Of a stretch of DNA of 64,000 nucleotides, positions 1 through 13,239 are shown in pieces. Location of the stretch: the NCBI GenBank assembly GCA_013396525.1, contig VWYX01000219.1:434001-498000 (forward strand), read 5' to 3'. Below the pieces are notes generated by a model. That model worked only from the letters and a program-made list of their open reading frames with translations, did no database searches and was not told the origin of the DNA. Position numbers and translations under genes: made by a program. Position 1 is the first letter of the stretch. Each line of letters starts with the position of its first letter. This DNA is from Chaetorhynchus papuensis (Eukaryota > Chordata > Aves > Passeriformes > Rhipiduridae).

Positions 1-1401
1 GGGGCCGGGTCACTTGTCACACCGCCGCCGGCCACTGCCTGGAGCCCCTGCCGGCCCCGGGCTCTGCGTTTGTTTGTCTAATGTGGCCCGAAGGGCTGGG
101 CCCCGCCGGCCCCTCTCGGGTGGCAGCTTCGTCCCGGCCATGCTCGCGCTTTCCTGGATCACACTGCTGACCCCCGGGGCCGGGAGTGTGCTTTCCCCAG
201 ACAGCAGCTTTCGCCACATTTTTCTGACGGGGTTTGTATAGGTCAAGGCAGAGCCCAGTCAAACCCAGCTCCAGCAACATGGGAAGGAATAAGGCAGCAA
301 TAACCCGTGCAGGATAAAAGCTCTGCCCCTCAGCAAGCCTAGGATAGCATGGAAATGGCTCAGAAAGTGGCTGGAAGTGGCTTTGTCCCCTTCACACCTG
401 TGCTCAGCCATTTAGGACAATTTCTGCATCTATTAGTCCCGTGTTGGTCCATGGGGACCCATCCTGGCCTCTCAGCCCAGTGCTGGGGGATGAGGGACCT
501 TGCTCAGGCAGGTGCAAAGTGCTACTGGCAAAAGGCAGAGAGACAAGTGAGGGTGGCAATGAAAAATTGCTCGTGGTCCCAGGGAATGTTCAGGATCATA
601 AGAGCACACTATGATCTGTAATTATCAGGCGGAGGTTGGGGAATCAAATACAGCAAGGAGGTTATGAAAAGGAGAAAAGGAACAATGTGGCCAACGATTT
701 TCAATTTTTCCTACAACAATCGGGGGAAACTTATGTCCAGACTCAGGGTGCAAGTTTAATTTTACCCTTTGCTCTCCTTCCCATCATTCAGTGGAGCACA
801 ATGGCAGAGACGCAGCCTCCGATGTTTCTCCCTCCCCTGAGGGATGCCTGCTTGCTCCGGTGTGGCAGAGCCCATATCCTGGGTTAAATGCCCTAATCCC
901 AGGGCTGGAAGAGGAGGTTCCTGTGGTGGGCTCCTGCCTCCTGTGCCCTTTCATTCACTGTTATAAGCGGGAGAATTGCAAATCTCACAAACGGTGCACA
1001 GAGCTGCCGTGCCAAAGAACTGCTTGGTTTATGTACAGCACACAAAAGCTAAAGCTCAAAGCAGGGACACGCCGTGCCCAAGGAGGGGACAGGGGCTGTA
1101 AGTCACTCTGCTGCAGTGACAAACCCGATGGCAGCACTGAAGCAGAGCTCAGCCCCTCACAGCTTCAGGGATGACTGTCCAAGGGAGCCTGGGGATGCCA
1201 TGGGGGGCACGGAACAGCCCTGCCAGCCCCAGGGCTCATCCCACGGCCAATGCAAAGCATGACACCGTGAGAGGAAAGCCGTCAAGAAGCAAAGCCATTC
1301 TCCCCTCGGAGCAGAATTGCTTTCATAGCTGCACCCCAGCACTTCCCAGCCTCTCTGTCTTTTGCTTAATTAACTACAGAGCTTGTACGATTTTCTTTTT
1401 T

Positions 1402-1406
<5 letters not shown>

Positions 1407-1433
<27 letters not shown>

Positions 1434-1451
1434 GAGAGAGAGAAAGAAAAC
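1407..1451. repeat. Poly(A) run followed by GA-rich tract
   Basis: A run of 27 A residues (1407-1433) passes into a GA-rich tract (GAGAGAGA then AAAGAAAA). No target-site duplication or retroelement body is apparent on the left, so it reads as a simple repeat rather than the tail of a recent retrotransposon. Confidence 0.9.
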
Positions 1452-1769
1452 CAGAGAAGAATGCCATTTTTGAAAACGCCCCCCGCCTCCGCGGGATCGC
1501 ACGGATTTGCAGCCCCACGGCGGCTTCCGCCACCGCCCGCCCCCGCAGGACCCCGGCGCTGCCCGGCTCCCCCGCACACAGATGTGGGCTTCCCCCGGGC
1601 CCCCGGCGCTGCGCTGGGAAAGGCCAAACCTGCCACGGTCCTTTCACAGCTCTGTCAAGAGCATCACCCCCCCGCTGGGGCATCCCCCGCATCCCGCACC
1701 GTCCCGCAGCGGCAGCCCCGGGCGGTGGGAAGCGCTTCGTCCCCCGCTCCATCTTTCCTCAGTAGGAAG

Positions 1770-1945
1770 GATTCCCGGTAAATAAACAGCAGCTGTTGGT
1801 GAACTGGATCTGAGGCTTTTTCCCATTCTCCGACCGGAGCTGTGATTGCGTCCAGGTGTGGGGAGCCGGGGCCGGAGGCTGAGCACTGAGATGCTGGGAC
1901 AGATTTGGCATCGTTCAGTTTGAACAGTGACGGGATGACTCAGGG
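1770..1945. promoter_or_regulatory. Candidate regulatory block (FOX, E-box, AP-1 motifs)
   Basis: The block contains a forkhead-like GTAAATAAACA (1778-1788), an adjacent CAGCTG E-box (1790-1795) and a perfect AP-1 site TGACTCA (1936-1942). These sit in moderately AT-rich sequence just right of a GC-rich segment. The motif density suggests a regulatory element, but short motifs recur by chance and conservation could not be tested. Confidence 0.2.
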
Positions 1946-4900
1946 CTGACCCTCAGCACTGAAAGACAAGGCTCTGTGGGGTGAGAGTGACCATGCCCCA
2001 AGCCCCGGAGCTGTCTGCCATAGGGAGGCAGTTTTGGGGAGCTCTCAAGGCTGGTCTCCATCCCCATCACACCATCCCCATCACATCAGGCTGTACCAAA
2101 ACCTTCAGTCTTGGTGGAAACTTGGCTTGAGACACAGGAAACCAAACTCAGTTTCACTTCACTTCGGTGTTTTTGGTTTTTTTTTTAATGTTGAGGTAGG
2201 TCTACAAATCTGAGATCAGCTCGAGTGCAAGGGCCTTTGCAGTCTGGTCTTCATCCCTGCCTGGGCAATACCCTGGGGAGTCTCAGTGTTGTCCCTGGGG
2301 CGGGTGGCAGCCCCGGAGCTGCGGGGATGCTGATTGAGCTGAGGAGTGAAAAGGCACATTGTAGCTCATCCTGCCTGCGTGGTAGCTTTGTGCTGTCCCA
2401 TGGGGACCCGTGAGGACCCACAAAGCCCACGGGTGAAAGTGCAAAACTGCATTTTCAGTCAGTGGAGAGGGAGCTCAGTCACAGGTGAAAAAGGGTCAGG
2501 GTGGCCCAGGAGCCACATCCCATGGCTGCACCGGATGCTGCCTCCTGTCCAAACACCCACAAACTGCCCACCCTGACCGTGCTGACTCCTCCATCAGGGA
2601 CTTTCTCACACGGGTACAAACCAGAGCTGCTGTCCCTCTGCGATGCCAGTGCTCTCACCAGACCCCTACAAAACACGTTCCCAAGTGTTCTCCTGCCACT
2701 CAGGGACACACTCTGCACCCGCCCTGGCAATGGCACGTCAGGCTCGGCCATGAATCACTGTCTGGCACGGACAGCATCCCTCTCCATACCACACCTGCCA
2801 CGCTGTGGTTCGCCCTTCCCCTGGACAAGTTTTTCCCCCTCCCTTTGAGAGTGGCTCTTTTCAGCTCCCCATGGAAGGAGCCCGTTCTCCCGGTGATGGA
2901 TTGCACCTGATTTCAATATCAATGAGGCTCTGCCTGCACAGCCCCAAGCAGCCTGTTTAGCCGAGGTTTGTTAACAGGATCACCCTCCTCCTCGCATCCC
3001 TCCCTGCTGCCGCCTGCTCTGCACCGAGGAGACAGTGGCTGATCCACGCTTGGGAATGGGTTTTCCTGCCAGCCAGGCAGGCAGTGCTGTGATGCATCAG
3101 GCGCAGGGATGGCCTTGCAGTGGGGTTTGCCGAGGGCTGTTCAGTCAGAGAAGGGTGGGCAGTATGGGACATCCACTGCTGAGCATGCTGCCCGAGGAGA
3201 CGGGTGTTGCCATGGTGCCTTCTCTCCCTCTCCTGAAATAAAAAGAAATGAAAGAGAAGAGAAAAGATGATCCTTTCTCTTCTCCCGGGCTTTTATCTCC
3301 CCCTCCAAGGCTGTTGCTTTGAGTCCTGTGTCGAAAGCATGCATTGCTAAAGGAGCCAGAGGGAGCCATAAATTCAGGCGACCCCGAGCGATGCCTCTTG
3401 CCCCACACCCCATCCAACGAGGGGCCTTTGTTCTTCCCACTGGCTGCGATTTATGGTGCTCAAGCCAGGGCTGTTCCCAAGAGAGCTGTCACCCTTGTCC
3501 CCACACTGACAGACAAGCCAGCAAAGAGGCACCGAGTGTGTTTTGGCAGTGCAATACCTGCTCCAAAAACAGCAGCCTTGCTTTGAGCCAAACCCAGCCT
3601 GTAGGGATGCCCACTGCTCTGCATGTTGAATGTCCCACAGGGATCAGAGTCATGATGACAGCCTCCTGCTAACCAGCTTTTCAAAGCCATCCTGTGGTTT
3701 GGAGATCCTCAGCTCCATTCCCACCACATGGGCCAAGGGGGTGTCAGCATTCCTGTGAGGTGCCAGCCTGGCAAGCTGTAAACAGGCTCCTGACTGCCAG
3801 GCTGCATCTGGGAGCATCCTATGGGCTTCTTCAGCAAAAAAAATCCCCTGCCATACTGATACCTTATCTGGGAGAGCAGAAAAGGCAGAAATTCTACTGA
3901 TATCAACCTCCTGCACTGAAAAAGTGTAAGTGAAATCATCCCTGAAAAACACATCCTACAAGCCATCCTGGCTGCCACGTGTGGTCAGATCAGCGCCCAG
4001 GTGAGAAGAATGGAAAGTCCACAGAAAAGGTGAAGAAGTGATGTGAGTTACTCACCCACCTCTGGTGGTCCAAAGGGCAATCCCCTGGCTCTCCATGTGA
4101 GTGCAGGACACTTAAGTCTGTGCCTGTATCCCTGGGGATCTCACAGAGCTGCTGAGCCAGAGTCAGCATCTGTTCCCCCCTCTCCTCTGCCCTCCCCAGA
4201 GTTTAGTTAAGCTTCATGTCATGGAGAAGAGGAAAAGGAAAACAGAGGGCAAGGGGAAGCAATGCAAACTGTAAAAACAGTGAAGGACTCCTCCAGCGCC
4301 CTGGGGAGCTCAGGAATGGGAATGAGGGTCTAAATTTTCCAATAGGAAAAATAAACTCTCCTGGTGAGCCAGGGAAGTGCATCCCTCTGGATGAGGTCAG
4401 CACAATCTGAAATTTTGGGCCTGCCAAACAGCTCGTCCTCCTTTGCAATCCCCTGCCTTTGTCCTTTTGATACCTGGGTTTGTGTCTCGCGTATCTGTGG
4501 CTGAGTTTTGGGCTTCTGTGGTTGTTTCTGTTCTAACGCTGCTCCAGGGATCCAGGTGAGAGCCTGTGGTAATGCTGGCATAATGGCACAGCTACCCTGC
4601 ACCAGCTCTTACCAGGACCTGGCTGGATTGATCTGACCCCATAAACACCCTGTTGCCCTGCTTTTATTCATGAACTGGCATCTGCTGCCACACAAAGCAC
4701 GGCATGGTGGCACAGTCGATCACATTGCCTCCGAGCCCTGTGGTGACATCCCACGAGCCAAGGGCACAGCTTGGCTTCCCACCATGGTGCACATTCCCTG
4801 GGGTCCCTGTCACAGCAGCTGGGGTGGCTGTCCGATCTTGGCTCTCGTCCTGCTGACAGAAGCTGAGATGAATTTTGCTCTCCCCATGGCTCGCATGGTG

Positions 4901-6054
4901 ACAGCAGCTGTGAGGGCACGGGGACGTGCCTTTTATCTTGGTCATCGCTCCTCCTCTTGACTGACCAAGTCAAGACTCTACCCCTGCACTTCTCCACCCG
5001 GAAACGATTTTGCTGACTTTTTGTTGAGGTTCACTTTCAAGACTGGGGCTGAGCAAGCAGCTGGGGAGGTGCCAAAGCTGCTGCTTCGGAGACCCGCTCC
5101 CCGCCGGGGCCGCGGGGGCTGTTGGCAGCGAGAGGAGCAGCTGCGCACAAGGGGTTGCATCACGGAGGTGGATGTAGGTGGGGTCGGTGGCGGGCGGTTC
5201 GTGCCTTGGGGCTGCTCTTGGCTGCGGTGTCTGACAGCTGCTGGCAGGTAAGGGCTGGCCGGCAGGATCAGCGCTGTCTGAAACGCAAACGCGCACCAGA
5301 AAAAGGAGCCGGGGGGCAGGGATGGGCGAGCACGCTGGAGTCTTCTTGACAGCTGGATTTCCTGTGCCTGCGCCAGCTCCCTGACGCAGGTCTCTCCCCA
5401 GACCCCGTGCAGCTTCTGAGGCCGCTGATCCCCTGGAGATGAGGCACTGGAGAAGTCCAGGGTGCAGCGAGGGGTCTGCAAACCTCTCACCGTACAGGCA
5501 GCTTTCGCCCCAGGGCTCCCTGGTGGGAAGGGACTAAAGGGAGTATCAGCTTTAGCCCTCAAGCAGAGATTGAGTGTGATGGAAATACTCCAGCAGGTCC
5601 CCAGTAGGAAGGTAAAACCTCTTCCAAGCCCAGCTCCCTGCAAAGGTTTCCTGAGGGCTCAGCTGGAGGCTGTCTAGGGATCTAACCTCGCACGGGCGAG
5701 ACGTGCAGCTGCCTCCTGCACCCGCTCCACTGCCTCCCGCCAAGCCGCAATCCACAAAACAGAGGTAACTGGGATCACACGAGCTGTACCTCTGCGGGTT
5801 TTCCAAGTGAACTCCTGGAAAGACTAAATAGTATTGATCTCTCCCCTTTCTTCTCCGGAAATTCCCTATGTGTATGGGTTTTTCCATCCAGCCTGCACGT
5901 CATCTCAGGGAATCTGGTTTTGGTGGCTCCTGCCTTCCCAGTCCATTTGTAGGAAACGTGAACATAGCTTGAATGATGCTGCCAAGTTGTACCACGTGCC
6001 CATCAGGCACTTTTGGCAAGTCCTGGAAGTGAGTAAAGCGCGGGACTGATGTGC

Positions 6055-6225
6055 ATAGAGACATCCGTAATATTTTCCCGGGCAGCTCTGTGGCATGCAG
6101 GGCATCGGCATTGTGGTTAATTAAACTGCGGTCTCCACAGCAACCGGGCAGGAATAGGAGGAATTATATATTTGCTTTTATTTATAGTGGCAGCCTTCAT
6201 CCTGAGATTAAATGGGAACCAGCCC
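6055..6225. promoter_or_regulatory. Candidate conserved non-coding element with TTAATTAA
   Basis: An AT-rich island inside GC-rich flanks holds the palindromic homeodomain-type core TTAATTAA (6117-6124) and, 53 bp further, a MEF2-like TTTATTTATAG (6177-6187). The texture, a sharply bounded non-repetitive block with no coding potential, is typical of vertebrate developmental enhancers. About 21 kb upstream of LFNG; the target gene is not known. Confidence 0.3.
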
Positions 6226-7954
6226 CTCTCCCCTCACACACAGCAGCTCCGGGGCAGCTTCTGCAGCAGCAGAGGGAAGAAAAGGCTGCTTGTTTCTTAG
6301 GATGCCCTTTGCTATTCAAGTTCCTTCTACGTAGTTTTATTCAGCTGCATCTTACACCAGGCATCAAACAAGCCCCAGACTATTATGTGCTGAAAGTTTT
6401 CCCCAAGGAGAAAGCTGCTTGGATCTGCCTTGTGTTTTCCAGTCCATCTCCCCAGTGAGACATGCAGACAAGTTAAAACAGGCAGATTTCAACAAGGCCC
6501 AGAAAAGAGGGTTGTGAAGGATCTGCCAGGCGTGGAAGGGCTGCCTCCCCTTGCTCTCTGTCCTTCCCAGTGGAAATCAGGAAGGCTGCTGTTCTCCCAG
6601 CTTCCAGCATGGGGGTTTTTTCCCCCACCAGCACCCACAAGCCCGATGCCAACAGGCCAGTCCCTGGCGAGAAGGAGGAAATTTGTCACGGTGGTGGCGG
6701 GGTGGGGAAGTGATGGGGATCTGCACAACACGGCTCCAAGCGAGGGTGGGGACTTGGCTGCTAATGTGAGCTGAAGGCTGGTTAGGCAAGGGCTGCTCAC
6801 AGCCCCGCATCCCTGAGAGTGCTCCCTCCCTCCTGGCCCCAAGGCACCCCCAGGGCTCGGGAACAGGGGAAGGGTTGGGGCACCTCTTTCCCCTGGGGGA
6901 AATTTTTCCATGTCTAGAGCTGGAGAGTATCCAGTGGCCAAGAAGATCCTCCAAGGGTAGATTACTCATCTTAGCCAAGAGCTTTTTGGTTTTCTGGGCT
7001 ATCTGAGGCTCTGAGAATTTGCATCCAAGCCTGGAAGCAGCGTTTATTCACTAAATTACCCAAAAAAAGGGAGTTTGCTGAAGCAAGAGGTTTAGGTGAG
7101 AGGTTGGACTAAGTATGGAGGAAAAAGGAGAAGAGACAGTGAATGAAAAAGGGGAACAGAAAAGGGGAACTTTATGGGGTGAAAAGGCATGTTTTAAGGT
7201 TCTTTGGGGAAGAGGATCTTTACCTTTATCCAGACCAACCAATTACACCGTTTTGAAAATTTCTGCTTACAGAAGCTTGGCTCGAGAGCTGAGCTTCCTC
7301 TGGTGAACAGGATTGAGTTCACTAAAAAATGTGCCCTTTTGTGGGAAACCAACAATGTGCAAATCCAGGACAAATGCAAATGCAGGGCTTCAGCCAAAAC
7401 AAGGGAGGGAGATCATTTGGAAGATGTTGAAACATCTTGTTTCAACATTTTTTTCAGAACAAAGTGTGCTTTTTAAAAATCTTTATTTCAAAACAGCTTT
7501 TCCTATTTGAACAGTGCTGCAAGTCAAAAGGAGAAAAAAAGTTAAAAAGGTGCAAAGGGGAGGAAATATTGTGGATTTGGTTGGAGGGATGTTTCAGGTT
7601 GAGCTGAAACAACTTTTTTTGGCGTCTTGCCAACCTTTTTCCACTTGGTACTTTTTTGGCGCAGACAGCAAGCAGAGAAACCCCATCCCGCAGAGCACCC
7701 CTGCCAACCAGGGATGGAGTCTGCCATGCAGCCACCCCAAAATACCCCTCTGCTGCTTAAAATAACCCAGTTTCTCCCTCTCTCCGCCAAATTTTCAGGG
7801 CTGTGAGCGTAGCAGCATCGCTCAGTCTCTCTGCCTGCTGAGGAAACACATCGGGCGAAGAGCAAATTGTCCCCCGGGGTCAGAAGTCCCCCCGCGTCCC
7901 CGAGGGGAGCCAGCTGCTGCATCCCAACCGTCTCCCACCTTCCCGCACCGCTCT

Positions 7955-8120
7955 GTTTTTCCACTGGAGCATGCGAAGCCCAAGCGGACGAGGAAGAATT
8001 CGGCCCTTTGTGCGAGCTGAATGCGGGCCATGTGTTGCGCTAATGCTGCCGGTGAGCCCACCCCGAGCTGCGCATTCAGCCCTAGATTAGCGCAGCTATC
8101 AGGACACATTTAGATATGGA
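7955..8120. promoter_or_regulatory. Candidate conserved non-coding block
   Basis: A mixed-composition block combining unmethylated-looking CpGs with AT-rich cores (TAATGCTG, TAGATTAGC, AGATATGG) and no open frame of interest. Two RBPJ-type TGTGGGAA sites follow shortly downstream (8158-8165 and 8316-8323). The call is based on texture only. Confidence 0.2.
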
Positions 8121-9161
8121 CGATTTCCTCCGCCGTCGCCGGCGAGGGGGGACGGAGTGTGGGAAAGCTCTTCCCTGGGCGCGGGGCCCTTCTCTCGCCC
8201 ATCGCGGCCCAATCCCAGCGCCGGGGGCCGGTTGTTAATCGGATTCCCACCGCGCCAGGCGAGATACAGCCTTGGCGTGTGACCTTCCCGGAGGTGCGGG
8301 GCGGCTGAGGAGCCCTGTGGGAACCAGGGCGAGGAAGGCTCTGCTAGAAAGGAGGAGACTTTTCAGGGTTCAATAGGCAAGGTCTTTTCCAGCAGGCCGC
8401 TGTGCCTTGCAGGCTCGCAACCCACCTGTGATGTCCCCAGCGCACGGCGCACCCCCGCAGACAGCCCACCGGAGCGGAGCAGTGTTAACCCTTGGTGGCC
8501 GGGCTGCTTGGGAATTAATTTAGAGGGGCAGAAAACACGTTGGGGAGGGAGGGGAGAGGCAGATACCTCACCTCAGTGGAAGTGGCATCACCCCGTGCCT
8601 GTTAAGAGCTTGAAAGCCTTCCAGTCCGGACAGGAGAGCTGGATCCAGGCTGGAGCAGCAGCTCTTCACCTGCTGTCACGGGCTGCACAGTGCTAAAGCA
8701 GCGTGCAGGTGGCACATCCTCACAGCCCTGACCTTGCCAGCTCTGCCCAAAACTGGGGTCCTACATGGGAACACCCTGCCAGGTGGGACTGATATCTCCT
8801 TTCTGTTCCTGGAGGCAATTTGGACAATACACAGATTGTGTGATTTCTCCCCCATTAGCAGCAGGCAGGACTGTGCAGGCAGGGCTTCAGCTGTGACCAG
8901 GAGGGCAGAGCCAGGCTGGGCCAGGCACCCAGCTCCCCACGCTGGGAGCAGTGGCTGTGGGGGGACTGCTGCAACAGGGCCACAGCCTCAGAGACCTGCG
9001 GGCACACACGGTCCCTCCTGTCCCCTCCACCCGAGCCGAAGCACCTGGAGCAAACACGGGCTGCCTTGATTGATGCCCCAGGTACGGGGACCATCACGGT
9101 GCTGTCGGGATGGCTCATGGAAACCTTGGGGCAGGCTGTGGGGGATGGGGCTGGCTTGGCT

Positions 9162-9176
9162 CGTGGGAATCAGCTG
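9162..9176 (+). promoter_or_regulatory. RBPJ consensus site next to an E-box
   Basis: CGTGGGAA (9162-9169) is a perfect match to the RBPJ/Su(H) consensus. One base later comes a CAGCTG E-box (9171-9176). Paired RBPJ and bHLH sites are a known architecture of Notch-responsive enhancers, and LFNG, 18 kb to the right, is a Notch target. Function is inferred. Confidence 0.35.
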
Positions 9177-9439
9177 CAACGCAGAGCAAACCCCTGCAGG
9201 GACACTTCCAAAGCGAGTGCCAATCCTGCCACCTCCTCCTCCCACCCCCGCGGCGCCTCCGCACCCGCTCCCGTGCTGCCTGCGGACCCCCGCCGGGAAC
9301 GGGCTCTCATTCCCCACCTTCCCAAAGCGGGGAGGAAGGACGGCAAACTTCACACCAGAGTGTCAGGCAGGCTCCCAGGACACCTCCACAGCATCCTGCC
9401 CCTCTACCCCCGTGCCTTCTCACCCACCTCCTGCTCCTC

Positions 9440-9720
9440 CCTCAGATGTCGCTATAAAGACATCAGTGGCAGTAAAGAGGTTAATGCGTGTGGGAGGGGG
9501 AGGCGGGGGAGTGGGAAGCGGTTCCCATGAACCGGGTCCAAGGCTTATACAGCCTCCTTAGCAAAGCGGAGCATCTGGCCCTGGGGTTCATTTGCCCCGG
9601 AGCAGATGGTCCTGTCCTCCATCCATGCGGCCGGGCAGGCGGGCGATGCGCTCTGGCCGATGCTGAGCCCCAAAGAGCCTTTTGTCACTTGAAAATTTCG
9701 CAGGAGATGAGGCTGAGCCG
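9440..9720. promoter_or_regulatory. Candidate regulatory block, CpG-containing
   Basis: A non-repetitive stretch with AT-rich cores (GTCGCTATAAAGACATC, GAGGTTAATGCGTG, GAAAATTTCGCAGGAG) embedded in CpG-containing sequence and without a plausible reading frame. It resembles a conserved non-coding element in texture, but no single motif is decisive. Confidence 0.2.
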
Positions 9721-12700
9721 CACGGGGGGGAGGGAAAGGGGCAGGAAAGAGGTGCCTGGGAGAGTTCTGAAACTCTCAGTCTGAACAGGCTCCCGTAGGT
9801 GTTTCTTCTAATATAAAAATCCTCCCGGGCTCAGTGCTGAGCCCTTCACACAGAGCCCCCATCTTTAGCTGTGCCCAGTTCCAGCTCACCTCCATCCAAT
9901 GCCCCTCACTCAGAGTGGCACTGGGACCTCCTGGCTCTCACCCTGTTGAGTGCACGGGCATCAGTGTGGGGAGGAGAGATGGCTTTGGTCAGCCTGCCTG
10001 GGCACGTTGTCTTGCTGGAAGGAGGCTTGGCACGTTCACAGCCACACGTCCAGCTCTGCCTGCCTTGTCACGCTGCCTGAGGAGGCTCAGCTGGGACAGG
10101 CTGGGAGCTCCTGCTGGAAGACGCCTTGGGGAGAAAAGTCACATCTTCTGTCACCCCCTCAGGGCCATGACGTTGGTCTCCCAAAGCCTAAGCAAGCCCT
10201 GAGGCAGTAGTTTGGGGATTCCCTGCTCACAGCAGAGAATTAGAGCCCCAAACCAGCTGCTACACTCATTGTCTATGCTGCTGAGCAAGGTGTTTGGTGG
10301 AGAACACCCTTGCCAAGGATGCTGCAGAAAAGATTTATGATGGTTTGAGGATGTAACCAGAACTGAACTTAGCGGGTTCCTGGTTTCCTAAGAGGAATCT
10401 CCCTCCAATACACATGAGGTTTCCGTGCCTGGGGCTGCTGGACAAGGTTAAAGCATAGTCCTGGAGCAGGACTTCAGCATTATATTCGATGTACCAGCTG
10501 TGAATCATGACTCTGGTTTGCTTCCTTTCACGTGTGACATCTCTCTGTGGTGTCTGGAGGGAACTCAGGGCTCCACGTCCATCTGCATTGGAGAACAATC
10601 TCCTTGCTTATCCCCTCTGAAGAGAGAGTTGAACTTCCTGATTTATCCATATCTGGACTCACAATCTCTAACAAAAGAGTTCTGGGCCATGTCCTCGGCA
10701 GCTGTGACATGGTTGTTGTTACCAGATATTTAAGCAAACCCTCCCTGCCTTTGCTGTCCAAGGACTACAGCACTTTCTCATCACTTCTCTTTGTGCTGGA
10801 ACAGGATCCCCGAGACAGGCCCTTCCAAATTTCTGTTCCAGGTCTGAGGACTTGTGATCCTTTATGTGGATCTTTCCCTTTCCTCAGATGATATCACACT
10901 GTGGCACTGCTTCTTCTGTCTTCTCAACAGCCTCTGAAAACCATAACCCATCCTCAGTGATGTTGGATGTTGTGCGATGGTTTTTAAAGTTATCCCACAT
11001 CACTGGGGATTTCTGGGACCTCCTCTGCTCAGGAGGAGGAGGAATATCAGCTGTTCTGGCTCCTCCGGGCTTTCTCCTGAACCTGGCCCAGAGACCCACC
11101 TGTGCTGCTGCTCCTCTGGGTGTATGGAGGTGGAAGGAAAGCTGAACTCAACAGGGACGCCAGATGGACCTCCATCATCCCTGCTCTCCCGTGGAAACTG
11201 GATCTTCCACTGGCCCTTTGCCAAGAATAAAGAGAGTTTATGAAATCTGTGACTTTGCCCACACTCTCCTCAGCCCTCCAAGCCTCTGAGCTTCCAGGAC
11301 AGCTGTAAATTATTCCAGAAGAGTTTATACCCTCCCATCCTGCTGGGTTTTCCTACCTTGGCTCCACCATGTCCCAAGGGGAGGACAACACTAGCACAGA
11401 CCTTCCTCTGGAAGCCTGTTTACTGGAGGATGGGAGTAATTTTCCAGATGTGCTGGAGGGAAGTTTCTTTATCCAGGGACCTGCCCATCATGTGTTTGTG
11501 TCCCTGCTAAGGCATCTTTTCCTCACATGGAGGATGCTGGGCAGCCAGCCCGGCTCGCATGAGCCTGGACCTGCTCCCAAACACCTCTGCCGGGGCCGTG
11601 TCCGATGGGCTGCACGCTCCTGCACGCGGCACGGGCCCGGCAGCTGCGGGCAGCTGTCCCCACGCAGCGCTGGGGACACCAAGCAGCCCTGCACCAGGCT
11701 CACTGCCACCTCCCCAGCTGCTGCATGGGCATTTCTACCCACCTAAGAATGTCCCTCCCCACCCAGGGACGCTACAACAGGTCCCATCATCTCCAGAAAC
11801 TCGCATGATTTCCCACCCAACTCAACGTGCTCAACCACGTGGAGCTGCAGAGGCTGCCTCGTGGCCTGGCAGTGGATGGCTCTTCCCAGAAGAGGTAGCC
11901 AGGATCCAGCTTGGTTTAGGGAACAGAGAGTAATAAAAGGAAACACAACGAGCTGAAGTGCAATAGGAAGCGAGTGGCCGAATGCAAAAGACAACAGGGG
12001 AAAGTCAATGGCAAACAGCTGTGGTGCAGATGCTGAGCAGAACCGAAAGCCTCGGCTCCGTGGGCAGACCGTGATGAACCAGCAGATGCAGCCTGGGATG
12101 AGTAAATTGGTTTATCACTGAGGGAGAAGGTCGTTTGTCACCTCAGGCAAAACCAGTGTGTCACAAATGGGAAACTGCGAATTCTCCGTGACATTTCACC
12201 GTAACGCAGAGAAACCGCAGACAGTGCTGAGGAGAGCAGCCAGGACACTGGAGGAGCAGGCACTGGGCAGGAAGAGAAAGGTCTTGACCCAACTACATCC
12301 CATGTTTAGGTTTAAGCAAGTAAAGAGTCACATTCATTTTCAAGTGCTTTAATGTTTTATTAGGATTTTAAAAGTGTTGAAAAGTCTGTGTGAATCCAGA
12401 GCAGAGGCTCGGCTGAGAGAAGAGGGAGGAACCGATCAGTCAGCACGAGAAGGCTGGAGATAAGGGATCAGTCAGGGACTGGTTTATATCAGTGAGGCTT
12501 CACTGGGGTTACGCAGCTCCTCAGCATGAGGAGCCAGAAGTGGCTCTGCATGGGCTAAATGCAGTCGGTATCTGTGCTAAATCAGGCGTTTTAATGGGAT
12601 CGGGGAGGGGAGAGTGCTGATTCCTTAGAGGAGAAAAGACACTGCACTCTCCTTGGACTTGTCAGAGCTCTAGATGTCCCATCCCAGGATGGGCAGGGTC

Positions 12701-13239
12701 ATGCAGCAGCCAGGCTCTGTCTGTGTTGGATGGACATCCTCAGGTGGGACACCTGACAGAATGAGTTTGTGCTGCAGCAGAGGCCGAGGACCAATGTTCC
12801 TTCCTGTGTCCCTGGGAAGAATTTAGCATCCCTAAAAATCCCTAAGCACAAAAGACAGCCAGAGATGGGTAAACATCTCCCATTTTGTGGGCTCTAGGTG
12901 CTTTATACCCAGCACCAGCTCTGCCTGCCTATGCCAAAGGGGGCATGGAAGGGAATTGAGACAATCCTGGGCTTTCCTTTACATTTTCCCACATGTTCAC
13001 TGAGTTTTTGAGGTTGTTGCTACTCCCCCAGCATGGAGCAAGGGATGACAAGTGTTGTTATCCTTGTGTTGCCTCCTCCTTGCACATCCAAGGCACCAGC
13101 CCAGCTTTGTGCCTGGTGTACCTGTCACTGCCCATTCATTCCCTGCTGGTGCCGGTGTGTGCGTGTGATTGTCCCCTCCTCTCCACGGGCTCAGGGGTGC
13201 TTGCCAAGGGCACAGGGCTTCCATCCATACCTGCTCTTT

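Noticed and set aside
1407..1451. Poly(A)/GA tract as the tail of a processed pseudogene or retroelement
   Set aside because: No recognisable gene or element body and no target-site duplication next to it.
4978..5643. 221-codon minus-strand frame
   Set aside because: Pro/Ser/Arg-rich with no homology I can see. It lies in GC-rich sequence where long chance frames are expected.
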